From the NCBI RefSeq assembly GCF_000218545.1, contig NC_015671.1:1-64000 (forward strand): 64,000 bases of DNA, in the 5' to 3' direction. Numbering within the stretch: position 1 is the first letter of the stretch; each line of letters starts with the position of its first letter. The DNA is from Cellulomonas gilvus ATCC 13127. GTDB taxonomy: Bacteria > Actinomycetota > Actinomycetes > Actinomycetales > Cellulomonadaceae. The position numbers and the translations under genes were made by a program. The notes below the pieces were generated by a model that saw only the letters and a program-made list of their open reading frames with translations, ran no database searches and had not been told where the DNA came from. Shown one piece after another: positions 51,588 through 59,606 of this stretch.

Positions 51588-53243
51588 GTGGACGCGAGGA
51601 CGGGTGTGGTGCGCCTGCGCTCCGGCGCGCGCTCGCGCGCGCTCGACGGCCGGGGGGTGGCCGTGAGCGCGGGCGACGACGCCGTCGTCGTCGAAGGTCC
51701 CGACGCCGGTGCCCTGTGGGCCGTCCTCGAGCCGGTCCTGCGCGACGGTGTGGACCGCGGACGTCTGCTCGCCGACTTCGGGGAGCCGACGCGGCGGGCC
51801 GTGCAGGCGATCCTCGACCGGCTCGACGAGCATCAGCTGCTGCGCTCCGTCGAGCCCGTGGCGCACGACGTGGCCGCTGCGGCGTTCCTCGAGACGGTCG
51901 CGCGACGACCCGCGGCGGCCGCGACGCTCGTCGGGGTCACGCCGCTGCGGGTGCGCGGCGCCGGGCCCGTCGCGCGCACGGCCGCCGAGCACCTGGTGCG
52001 GGCCGGGTACGCGCAGGTCACGCTCGAGAGCGGCAGCGACGACGACGCGGCGGCCGATGCGGTGCACGTCGACCGGCTCGCGCCCGACGGCGCCTGGTAC
52101 CCGGTCGCGTTCGCCGTGAGCGCGGGGGCGACCACGGTCCTCGGCCCCCGCAACCGCGACGCCGACGCGTCGCTCGAGGCCGCGGTGCGCGCGCGCCTGG
52201 GGGAGCGTGCGCCCGCCGACGAGCCGGCCGCACCGCACGCCCTGGTGGGGACGCAGCTCGCCCTCGTGGTGCTCACCGCGACGGCCCGCGCGGCCGACGG
52301 GCGGCCCGGCCCGCGCACGTGGCCCGAGTACCTGGTGACCACGTCCGGCCTGGTCTCGGAGCCGCACCCGCACGCGATCCTCCCGCCGCTCGCCGCGCCC
52401 GCGGCGGACCCCGGGCCCGCGACCGCCGGCCCCGCGCCCACGGCCGACGACGAGGCACGCGACTGGACTCCTCCCGCCGGGTTCCCGCACCACGCGGACC
52501 AGGCCGACGTGCCCGACGAGGACGCGCTGACCCGGCTCGCGCCCGCGTGGGACCCGGTCCTGGGCGTGGTCGCCGAACCCGTGCTGCTCGACCTGCCGCA
52601 GCGTCCCGTGGGGCTCGCCGCGCTCGTCGACGCCGAGGGCAGGACCCGCGCGGGGATCGGCACCGGCACGGCCGCGGCCCGGCTGGACGCGGTCCTCGCC
52701 GAGCTGCGTGCGGTGGCGGGCGAGCCGGCCGGCTGGACCACCGGGCTGGGCACCTCGACCGACGCGGCGCGCGTCGACGCCGCGGTGCGCCTGGTCGAGC
52801 GCGCCGAGCTGGGCTGGCAGCCGCACCGCCTGGGGGCGGCCGACTGCGGGCCGCTCGCGCAGCAGCGGCTCGACGTGGTGGCCGGTGTGCTCGGGTACGC
52901 CCCGCACCTGGCGCTCGCGGCCGCCGCCGGCCTGTGCCGCGTGGACGTGCGGGCCGCCGACGGCACGTTGCTGGGCCGTGCGGTGGCGACCACGCCGGGT
53001 GCCGCGGCCACGGGCGCGCTGCTGCGCGCGGCCGGCACGCTCCAGTGGCGCACGTCGCACACCGCGCTGGTGACCGCGACGCCCGAGGTCGACCCGCTCG
53101 ACACGCGGTCGCCGGGGGTGCGCGAGCAGGTCGCGCAGTGGCTGGCCGGCCCGGGGGCGCAGCTCGTGCGCGTCGCGGTGCCCGCGGCGGCCCGCAGCTG
53201 GCAGGGCGTCGGGCTGCGAGCGGTGGTGACCGCGTGGACGTGA
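51588..53243 (+). CDS. TOMM cyclodehydratase partner: RRE and E1-like leader-binding protein
   Basis: The 551-residue protein is the leader-binding half of a thiazole/oxazole cyclodehydratase. Residues about 5-90 form a winged-helix RRE-like domain ending AVQAILDRLDEHQLLRSVE. An E1-like nucleotide-binding-type region follows (LRVRGAGPVARTAAEHLVRA near 120). The C-terminal part (about 320-551) looks like a degraded YcaO domain: GLAALVDAEGRTRAGIGTGT, then RLDAVLAELRAVA where active YcaO proteins have an EALER-type helix. So catalysis should depend on the next protein. GTG start with GGGAGGGG. It overlaps the YcaO gene. Confidence 0.75.
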   Translation: MDARTGVVRLRSGARSRALDGRGVAVSAGDDAVVVEGPDAGALWAVLEPVLRDGVDRGRLLADFGEPTRRAVQAILDRLDEHQLLRSVEPVAHDVAAAAFLETVARRPAAAATLVGVTPLRVRGAGPVARTAAEHLVRAGYAQVTLESGSDDDAAADAVHVDRLAPDGAWYPVAFAVSAGATTVLGPRNRDADASLEAAVRARLGERAPADEPAAPHALVGTQLALVVLTATARAADGRPGPRTWPEYLVTTSGLVSEPHPHAILPPLAAPAADPGPATAGPAPTADDEARDWTPPAGFPHHADQADVPDEDALTRLAPAWDPVLGVVAEPVLLDLPQRPVGLAALVDAEGRTRAGIGTGTAAARLDAVLAELRAVAGEPAGWTTGLGTSTDAARVDAAVRLVERAELGWQPHRLGAADCGPLAQQRLDVVAGVLGYAPHLALAAAAGLCRVDVRAADGTLLGRAVATTPGAAATGALLRAAGTLQWRTSHTALVTATPEVDPLDTRSPGVREQVAQWLAGPGAQLVRVAVPAAARSWQGVGLRAVVTAWT

Positions 53244-55024
53244 TCGTCACGGAGCACGTCCCCGACGCGGTCGACGCCGCGCTGCGCACGGGACGCGCAC
53301 GGCTGCGCGTGCGTGCGGGCGAGCTCTCGATCTCGGCGCACGGCAGCCACGTGCTCGTCGGACCGCTGCTGCCCGCCGACACCGCGGGCGACGCGTCGGC
53401 CGACGACCCGACCGGCTGCCTCGAGTGCGCGCTCGCGTGGCGGGCCGACGTGGCGCCGCACCAGGTCGGCGGACCGCCCACCGACGTCGGCCTGGACTGG
53501 TCCGCGACCGTGGAGGCGCTCGTGGCGAGCGTCGTCGCCGACGGGCCCGCCGCGTGGCAGCGTCGCGTGCTCGCGCTCGACCGCGCGACCGGCACCCTGA
53601 CGCCCCACCGCTTCCTGGTGCACCCCGCGTGCATCGTGTGCTCGGCCGCGTGGGAGCCGCCGGCCCCGCTCGACGTGACGACGCCCCAGCCCGCCCGGCC
53701 CGCGACGCTGCGCACGCGCTCGTTCGACCGCAGCGCGCTGCGCACGTGGTTGTCGGACACGCAGTTCGGTCCCGTGACGCGCGTCCGCCCGCGCGGCGAC
53801 CAGGTGCTGGTCGAGGTCGAGTCGGTGGTGCCGGGCCGCGCGCGGCGGGAGATCGGGCGTGCCCGCGGCACCACGTACGCGGCCGCGGAGGTGGGTGCCT
53901 ACCTCGAGGTGCTCGAGCGCATGCTCGGCGGGTACCGCCGCCCGTCGGTGCCCGTGGTCGTGGCGTCGTGGCAGGAGGTCGCGCACCAGGCGGTCGACCC
54001 GCGCACGCTCGGCGGGCACGTCCCCGAGCTGTTCACGCGGTCCGCGCAGGTCGAGCCGTTCGCACCGCGCACGACCACCAGCTGGGTGTGGGGCAGGTCG
54101 ACGCGTGAGGACCGCCCCGTGCTGGTGCCCGAGCACGTCGCGTTCTGCCAGGAGCGCGGCGTGGGCGCACGGTTCCTGCACGAGACGACGGCCGCGTGCG
54201 CGATCGGGGCGACGCGTGAGGAGGCCGTGCTGCACGCGCTGCTGCGCACCGTCGAGCGTGACGCGTTCCTGCTCGCCTGGTACTCGCGGGCTCGCCTGGT
54301 CGAGATCGCACCGCAGGCGGGCAGCGCGCTGGACCACGGTCGCCGGCTGCTGGCCCGGCACGGCGCCCGGCTGCGCGTGCTGGACCTCACGACCGACTTC
54401 GGGGTGCCGGTCGCGCTCGCGGTCGCCACGTCCGACGACGAGCAGGCGGTGCGCTCCGGGCGCGTGCCTGCCGTCACCTATGCGTGCAGCGCCGCCGCGG
54501 ACCCGGCCAACGCCGTCCGTGGCGCCGTGCGGCGCTGCACCACCACCGTGCTCGCCCACAGCAGGGGGGTGGGCGAGCACGAGCGGTCGGGTCGTCCGAG
54601 GCTGCACGACGACTTCGACCGGGTGTGCTCCGACCAGGACCGCACCGAGCTGCACGCGTCGTGGGAGGCGCGGCGGCTCGGTGCGTTCCTGGAGCATCCG
54701 GCCGCCGTGGTCGCCGAGACCGAGCACGCGGCGCTGCCGGGCCTGCCCGGCCGGGACGTCGCGCACGCGCTCGGCGTGCTGCTCGAGCGCACGCACGGGC
54801 TGGGCATGGACGCGATCGTGATCGACCAGAGCCAGCCCGAGCTCGTCGAGGCGGTCGGGCTGCACGTCGTCAAGGTGCTCGTGCCCGGGACCGTGCCCCG
54901 CACGGAGGGGCACGCCCTGCGCCGCACCGTCGGTCTGCCGCGGCTCGCGGCGGGCGCCACCATCCTGAGAGGAGCCCGGACATGGACCGACGACCCGCGA
55001 CCCAACCCGGTGCCGCACCCGTGA
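53234..55024 (+). CDS. Azoline-forming YcaO cyclodehydratase
   Basis: The 596-residue enzyme should use ATP to turn Cys, Ser or Thr of a precursor peptide into azolines. The first 170 residues carry two CxxC pairs (CLEC near 62, CIVC near 133), the zinc site usually found at the end of the E1-like partner. The YcaO domain has ATP-binding signatures GRARGTTYAAAEVGAYLEVL and GATREEAVLHALLRTVERDA. It ends PRPNPVPHP, matching the PxPxP C-terminus required in azoline-forming YcaO enzymes. GTG 53234 and GTG 53240 both fit; the latter overlaps the previous stop as GTGA. No dehydrogenase gene is nearby. Confidence 0.82.
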   Translation: MDVIVTEHVPDAVDAALRTGRARLRVRAGELSISAHGSHVLVGPLLPADTAGDASADDPTGCLECALAWRADVAPHQVGGPPTDVGLDWSATVEALVASVVADGPAAWQRRVLALDRATGTLTPHRFLVHPACIVCSAAWEPPAPLDVTTPQPARPATLRTRSFDRSALRTWLSDTQFGPVTRVRPRGDQVLVEVESVVPGRARREIGRARGTTYAAAEVGAYLEVLERMLGGYRRPSVPVVVASWQEVAHQAVDPRTLGGHVPELFTRSAQVEPFAPRTTTSWVWGRSTREDRPVLVPEHVAFCQERGVGARFLHETTAACAIGATREEAVLHALLRTVERDAFLLAWYSRARLVEIAPQAGSALDHGRRLLARHGARLRVLDLTTDFGVPVALAVATSDDEQAVRSGRVPAVTYACSAAADPANAVRGAVRRCTTTVLAHSRGVGEHERSGRPRLHDDFDRVCSDQDRTELHASWEARRLGAFLEHPAAVVAETEHAALPGLPGRDVAHALGVLLERTHGLGMDAIVIDQSQPELVEAVGLHVVKVLVPGTVPRTEGHALRRTVGLPRLAAGATILRGARTWTDDPRPNPVPHP

Positions 55025-55080
55025 CGCCCGCCCACGAGGCGACCCGTCCGCCCCGCACGTGCTCCGTCGGCGCACGATGA
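54982..55080 (+). CDS. Candidate TOMM precursor peptide, 32 residues
   Basis: This ORF lies in another frame over the end of the YcaO gene and beyond it. It starts MDRRPATQPGAAPVTPAH and ends in a short region with Thr, Cys and Ser (PPRTCSVGAR). GAGAGGAG (54967-54974) is ideally spaced 7 bp before the ATG. Its TGA overlaps the ATG of the M20 gene (ATGA), which has no ribosome binding site of its own, so coupling through this ORF is plausible. It could be a precursor or just a coupling leader. The core would be very small. Confidence 0.45.
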   Translation: MDRRPATQPGAAPVTPAHEATRPPRTCSVGAR

Positions 55081-56327
55081 TGCGCACCCTCGCCCGCGCG
55101 GACGACGCGATCGGCTCCGCGCACGCCGCGGAACGGGCCCGCGACCTGTACCGCGAGCTGCACCGCATGCCCGAGCTGAGCGGACGCGAGCGGGAGACCG
55201 CCGCACTGGTGGCTGCCCGGCTCGTCGACAGCGGCGCGCAGGTGCGGACGCGCGTGGGCGGCCACGGCGTCGTCGGCGTGCTCAGCAACGGACCGGGGCC
55301 GGTGGTGGCGCTGCGCGCCGAGCTCGACGGTCTCGCGGTGGCCGAGTCGACCGGGCTGCCGTACGCGTCCGACCGGCGCACGTCGTTGGACGGGCGGCAG
55401 GTGGGCGTCTCGCACGCATGCGGGCACGACGTGCACATGGCGGCCGTGCTGAGCGCGGTCGAGCACCTGGCGGCCACGCGCGCGCAGTGGCAGGGCACGG
55501 TGCTGACCGTGTTCCAGCCGGCCCAGGAGTCCGGGAAGGGTGCGGCCGCGATGGTCGCGGACGGGTTGTTCGAGCGTGAGCCGGCCCCGCACGTGCTGCT
55601 GGCCCAGCACGTGCGACCCGATCCGCTGGGGGTCATCACGCTCACCTCGGGTGCGATGCTCACGTCCTCGGTCACGCTCACGGTCACGGTCCACGGCACG
55701 GGCGGCCACGTCGGGGCGACGCACGGCACGGTCGACGTGGTCGCGGTCCTGCTGGACCTGCTGGCGACCGCGCGCGACCTCGCGTCCGACGCGGGCGTCT
55801 CGTTCGCGGTGAGCGCGGTGCACGGCGGTGCGTCGCAGAACACCTACCCGCAGACGGTGCGCGCCGACGTCGCGCTGCGCGGCGACGACGAGCGCGCGCT
55901 CGACGTCCTGGTCGAGTCCGTCACGGCGCTCGCGCGGCACGTGAGCGTGCGCTCGGGGTGCCCGCGGCCGGTCGAGGTCGCGGCCGGCACGCGGTTCGGC
56001 CCGGTGCGCAACGACCCGGTGGCGACCGAACGCGTGCACCACAGCCTGGTGGCGGGCGGTGTGCCGACGTACCCGCTGCACCGGCCGTCGGCGGCCGGCG
56101 ACGACGTCGCGACGCTGGTCACGGCCGCGGGCTGCCCGCTGGTCTACTGGTTCATCGGGGCCATGGACCCGGACGCGTTCGACACCGACGCGCTCGCGCG
56201 GATCGGCCGGGGGGAGCGCCCGGCAGGAGTGCCGGCCAACCACGCGCCCGAGTTCGCGCCGCACCTGGACGCCGTGGTGCACGCGACGCGCGCGCTCCTG
56301 GTGGCCGCCGAGCCCTGGCTCACCTGA
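55077..56327 (+). CDS. M20 family metallopeptidase/amidohydrolase
   Basis: The 416-residue enzyme belongs to the N-acyl-amino-acid amidohydrolase group of M20. Metal-binding motifs are visible: SHACGHDVHMAAVLSAVEHL, FQPAQESGKGAAAMVADGL and the His in LLAQHVRPDPLG. The dimerisation domain lies between about 185 and 300. Substrates are acylated amino acids or small peptides. Here it may trim or release the modified peptide, but this is inference from position. ATG 55077 and ATG 55080 follow directly; GTG 55059 is an upstream option without a ribosome binding site. Confidence 0.85.
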   Translation: MMRTLARADDAIGSAHAAERARDLYRELHRMPELSGRERETAALVAARLVDSGAQVRTRVGGHGVVGVLSNGPGPVVALRAELDGLAVAESTGLPYASDRRTSLDGRQVGVSHACGHDVHMAAVLSAVEHLAATRAQWQGTVLTVFQPAQESGKGAAAMVADGLFEREPAPHVLLAQHVRPDPLGVITLTSGAMLTSSVTLTVTVHGTGGHVGATHGTVDVVAVLLDLLATARDLASDAGVSFAVSAVHGGASQNTYPQTVRADVALRGDDERALDVLVESVTALARHVSVRSGCPRPVEVAAGTRFGPVRNDPVATERVHHSLVAGGVPTYPLHRPSAAGDDVATLVTAAGCPLVYWFIGAMDPDAFDTDALARIGRGERPAGVPANHAPEFAPHLDAVVHATRALLVAAEPWLT

Positions 56328-56414
56328 GCGCGTCCCGCCGCGCGACGCACGGGCGGGCGTGGTTGCCTGGGTGTCGCGTCCGACGAGGGCGCTCGTCGAC
56401 CCCGAGGAGATCCC

Positions 56415-56801
56415 GTGCCCCGCATCGGCCGGACGACCGTGCTCGTGAGCGACCAGGACGCAGCGATCGACTTCTACACGCGCGCGCTGGGGTTCCGTGT
56501 GCTGTTCGACGCGACGCTCGAGACCGGGTTCCGCTCCGTGCACGTCGGCCCGGGCGCGGTGGGCGACCCGGGCCTGTGGCTCGTCGCCTCGTCGTCGGAC
56601 CGCGTGGGGGCGCAGACCGGCGGTGAGTCGCTGCTGGTGCTGTACAGCGAGGACCTGGACGCCGACCTGGCGCGCCTGGCCGACGTGGGCGTGCAGCCGC
56701 ACGTCGGGCCCGCGGGGGCGCCGGGCGGGCGCTACGCGCACGTGCGGGACCCGTGGGGCACCGAGCTCGTGCTGGTGGACGCGCCGCCGCCCGGCCTCTG
56801 A
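56415..56801 (+). CDS. VOC family (glyoxalase-like) protein
   Basis: The 128-residue protein has the paired beta-alpha-beta-beta-beta units of the vicinal oxygen chelate fold. It shows TTVLVSDQDAAIDFYTRALG at the start and YAHVRDPWGTELVLVD at the end, where the Glu would be a metal ligand. The first metal His is not obvious. Such proteins act as dioxygenases, glyoxalases or antibiotic binders; the substrate here is unknown. GTG start with GAGGAGATCCC. It is 87 bp after the M20 gene, so membership in the TOMM unit is possible but unproven. Confidence 0.85.
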   Translation: MPRIGRTTVLVSDQDAAIDFYTRALGFRVLFDATLETGFRSVHVGPGAVGDPGLWLVASSSDRVGAQTGGESLLVLYSEDLDADLARLADVGVQPHVGPAGAPGGRYAHVRDPWGTELVLVDAPPPGL

Positions 56802-56814
56802 CGGGCGGCGGCGC
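56781..56814. terminator. Bidirectional terminator between VOC and chemotaxis genes
   Basis: Perfect 13-bp arms (56781-56793 and 56802-56814) enclose an 8-base loop. The hairpin covers the VOC stop codon and ends 20 bp beyond the stop of the convergent minus-strand gene. No T tract. Confidence 0.75.
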
Positions 56815-56834
56815 GGGGGATCGACCCGGACGGC

Positions 56835-58427
56835 TCAGTACGTGAACGCGTTGACGCGGCCGCGCAGCTCCTCGGACAGCCGGGCGAGCTCCGAGACCGA
56901 CGCCCCGACCTGGCTGAGCACGTCCGACGAGGAGTGCGCCGACGTGGCGACACCGGTGATGTTGACGGCGATCTCGCCCGAGCCGGTGGCCGCCTCGGCC
57001 ACGCCGCGGGACATCTCGTTCGTGGTGGCGGTCTGCTCCTCGACCGCCGAGGCGATGGTGAGCTGGTAGTCGTTGATCGACGCGATGATGTGGGCGATCT
57101 CCCCGATCGCCGCGACCGCGCCCGTGGTGTCCTGCTGGATGGCCTCGACGCGGCGCGCGATGTCCTCGGTGGCCTTGGCGGTCTCGTTGGCGAGCTCCTT
57201 GACCTCACCGGCCACGACCGCGAAGCCCTTGCCGGCCTCACCGGCACGTGCGGCCTCGATGGTCGCGTTGAGCGCGAGCAGGTTGGTCTGCTCCGCGATC
57301 GTGGTGATGACCTTGACGACGTTGCCGATCTCCTGCGAGGAGACGCCCAGCTTGGCGACGGTCTCGTTGGTGGTCGCCGCGACCGCGGTGGCCTGACCCG
57401 CGACCTTGGCGGCCTCGGTGGCGTTCTGCGCGATCTCGCGGATCGAGGCGCCCATCTGCTCGGCACCGGCCGCGACGGCCTGCACGTTGCGGGACACCTG
57501 CTCGGCGGCGGCCGCCACGACGCCGGCCTGCGCCGAGGTCTCCTGCGCCTGGTCCGAGACCTCGCCCGAGGCAGCAGCGAGCTCCTCCGAGGCGGCCGCG
57601 ACCGTCTGCGCGGTCTCGGCGACGCCCGTGAGCAGGCCGCGCAGCTTCTCCTGCGTGCGCGTGATCGCGGTGCCGAGCTGACCCACCTCGTCGCCGCCGG
57701 ACGCCTCGACCGTGACCGTGAGGTCGCCGTTGCCCGTGGCCTCGAGCGCGGCGACCGCGCCACCGAGCCGGCGGCGCAGCGAGCGCGCGACCACGAGGCC
57801 GAGCACGAGCGCGACGGCCGTGCCGACGAGCACCACGGACACGACCGTGATCTGCGAGCGGCGCTCGAGGTCCGCGGCTGCGGCCGCCGACTGTGCGGCA
57901 CCCTCCTCGTGCGCGGCGGTCTCCACCTGGATCGCGTCCATGACCGCGGTGGTGAGCGGGCGGATCGACTCCTGGAAGTACGCGCCGAACGCCGCGGTGT
58001 CACCCGCGTCCGCGAGCGGGAACAGCTCGTCGTGCGCGGCGGCTTAGTACGCGTCGAACGCGTCGACGAGCGCGTCGACCGCCGCGGGGTCGTCGGCGGC
58101 CGGACGGTACGCCTCGACCTGCGCGTCCAGGTCGGCGCGCCGCTCGGCGAGCTCGGTGGCCAGCTCGGCCCGCGTCGCCTCGTCCGCGATGCCGTACTGG
58201 ATCACGCGTGCACGGTCACCCTGGAACGCGCGCTGGATCTCGGTCAGCTGGGACAGCGGCGTGACGCGCTGCGCGTACAGCTCGTCGATCGAGGTCCCCA
58301 GGTCGCTCAGCGCCCGCGCGGAGACGACCGCACCCAGCGCCGCCGCGACCGTCATGACGACGACCACCCAGACGATCTTCGTGCGGACCGATGCGTCGGC
58401 CCACAGACGACCTCCTGCGCGTGCCAC
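56835..58427 (-). pseudogene. Methyl-accepting chemotaxis protein interrupted by an in-frame stop
   Basis: The full frame would encode about 530 residues: an N-terminal membrane helix, a four-helix sensor domain, a second helix ([20 protein letters not shown]), HAMP, and the signalling domain with the hairpin-tip region [24 protein letters not shown] at 58044-58046 follows VDALVDAFDAY, and the same frame continues [20 protein letters not shown] with no shift. This leaves a 127-residue sensor fragment and a separate downstream ORF from ATG 57941. The start GTG 58427 has GCAGGAGGATCCC. It is either a recent point mutation or a base error. Confidence 0.8.
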
Positions 58428-58566
58428 GGGATCCTCCTGCGTCGACGAGAGCTCTCGACGCACCGATCGGCCGCGGACCGGGCCGCTGTAGCGGTCGCCG
58501 GGGATCGGGCGCTCCGGGCGGGGCTAGGGTGGGCGGCGCAGTCGTGCCGGGGACGAGGAGGAGACC

Positions 58567-59550
58567 GTGCCGCGGGTGACCAGCGCCGACGTGGCCCGGG
58601 AGAGCGGGGTGTCGCGCACCACCGTCAGCTACGTGCTCAACGCCAAGGCCGGCGTGGTGATCACGGAGGCGACGCGGCGACGCGTGCTCGAGGCCGCCGA
58701 GCGGCTGGGCTACACGCCGTCTGCGGCCGCCCGGGCCCTGCGCTCGGGCCGCAGCGACCTGGTGCTGTGCGTGCTGCCCGACTGGACCGTCGGCCCCGTG
58801 ATCGACACGCTGATCGACCACCTGACCACGTCGCTGGCCGAGCACGGGCTCTCGGTGCTGGTGCACAGCGGCCGCGGCTCACGCCCGCTCGCGGAGCTGT
58901 GGCGGGCCGTGACGCCGTGCGCCGTGCTGGGCCTGTCCCCGTTCGCGGAGGCCGAGGCGCGTGCGATGCGGCAGGCGGGCATCCTCGTCGTCGGCACGGC
59001 GCTCGACGAGGACCCGCACCCCGAGACGTTCGCGGTTCCGCAGGGTGCGATCGGCCGCCTCCAGGCGGAGTTCCTGGCCGCGCGCGGGCACCGCGTCCTG
59101 GCGTACGCCGCGCCGGGCGACGACCGGCTCGCGGCGTTCGCCGACCGGCGGCTCGCGGGCGTGCGGCTCGGGTGCGACGCGCTCGGGATGCCCGCGCCGC
59201 TGGTCGAGCCCGTCGAGCTGTCGGTGGGGTCCGCGTCCGCGGCCGTCGCGCGGTGGCGTGCGGGCGACCAGCCCGTGACGGCCGTCGCGGCGTACAACGA
59301 CGAGGTGGCGCTCGCGGTGCTGGCCGGCGTGCGTGCGCACGGGCTGCGCGTGCCGCAGGACGTCGCGGTGATCGGCGTCGACGACATCCCGGCCGCGCGC
59401 CTCGCGGCCCCCGCGCTCACCACGGTGTGGCAGGCGATCGACGCGCAGGCCCAGTACCTCGCGGACTCGGTGGTCGCGGCGCTCGCGGGGGGCGACCTGC
59501 CCGTGCGCCCGGACGACGTCTTCCACGTGGTCGAGCGCGACTCGACCTGA
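58567..59550 (+). CDS. LacI family transcriptional regulator
   Basis: The 327-residue repressor has the N-terminal LacI helix-turn-helix and hinge helix (TSADVARESGVSRTTVSYVL, then RLGYTPSAAARALRSGRSDL). A sugar-binding-protein-like core domain follows, ending with VAVIGVDDIPAARLAAPALT. It lies next to the GH81 glucanase gene, converging on it, so control by a beta-glucan-derived sugar is a reasonable guess. GAGGAGGAGACC precedes the GTG. Confidence 0.9.
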   Translation: MPRVTSADVARESGVSRTTVSYVLNAKAGVVITEATRRRVLEAAERLGYTPSAAARALRSGRSDLVLCVLPDWTVGPVIDTLIDHLTTSLAEHGLSVLVHSGRGSRPLAELWRAVTPCAVLGLSPFAEAEARAMRQAGILVVGTALDEDPHPETFAVPQGAIGRLQAEFLAARGHRVLAYAAPGDDRLAAFADRRLAGVRLGCDALGMPAPLVEPVELSVGSASAAVARWRAGDQPVTAVAAYNDEVALAVLAGVRAHGLRVPQDVAVIGVDDIPAARLAAPALTTVWQAIDAQAQYLADSVVAALAGGDLPVRPDDVFHVVERDST

Positions 59551-59557
59551 GCGGGCA

Positions 59558-59588
59558 CCCCGGGCCGGTGTCGTCGGCCGGCCCGGGG
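59558..59588. terminator. Bidirectional terminator between lacI-type and GH81 genes
   Basis: Perfect 11-bp arms CCCCGGGCCGG (59558-59568) and its complement (59578-59588) enclose a 9-base loop. It separates two convergent genes 56 bp apart. No T tract. Confidence 0.8.
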
Positions 59589-59606
59589 CAACCCTCGCGG
59601 GGCGGC

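Noticed and set aside
51458..51600. Possible precursor peptide with a GCTVC motif in the afsA-TOMM gap
   Set aside because: No ribosome binding site, no stop before the next gene, and the stretch is taken up by the operator and promoter.
51458..55024. A single continuous plus-strand frame from upstream of the first TOMM gene through the YcaO gene
   Set aside because: The open frame reaches back through the first TOMM gene only because GC-rich DNA lacks stops. The coupled GTG at 53234-53240 is the real start of the YcaO protein.
51833..55843. Very long minus-strand open frame opposite the TOMM genes
   Set aside because: Composition is typical of an antisense frame, and the plus-strand genes have clear motifs and coupled starts.
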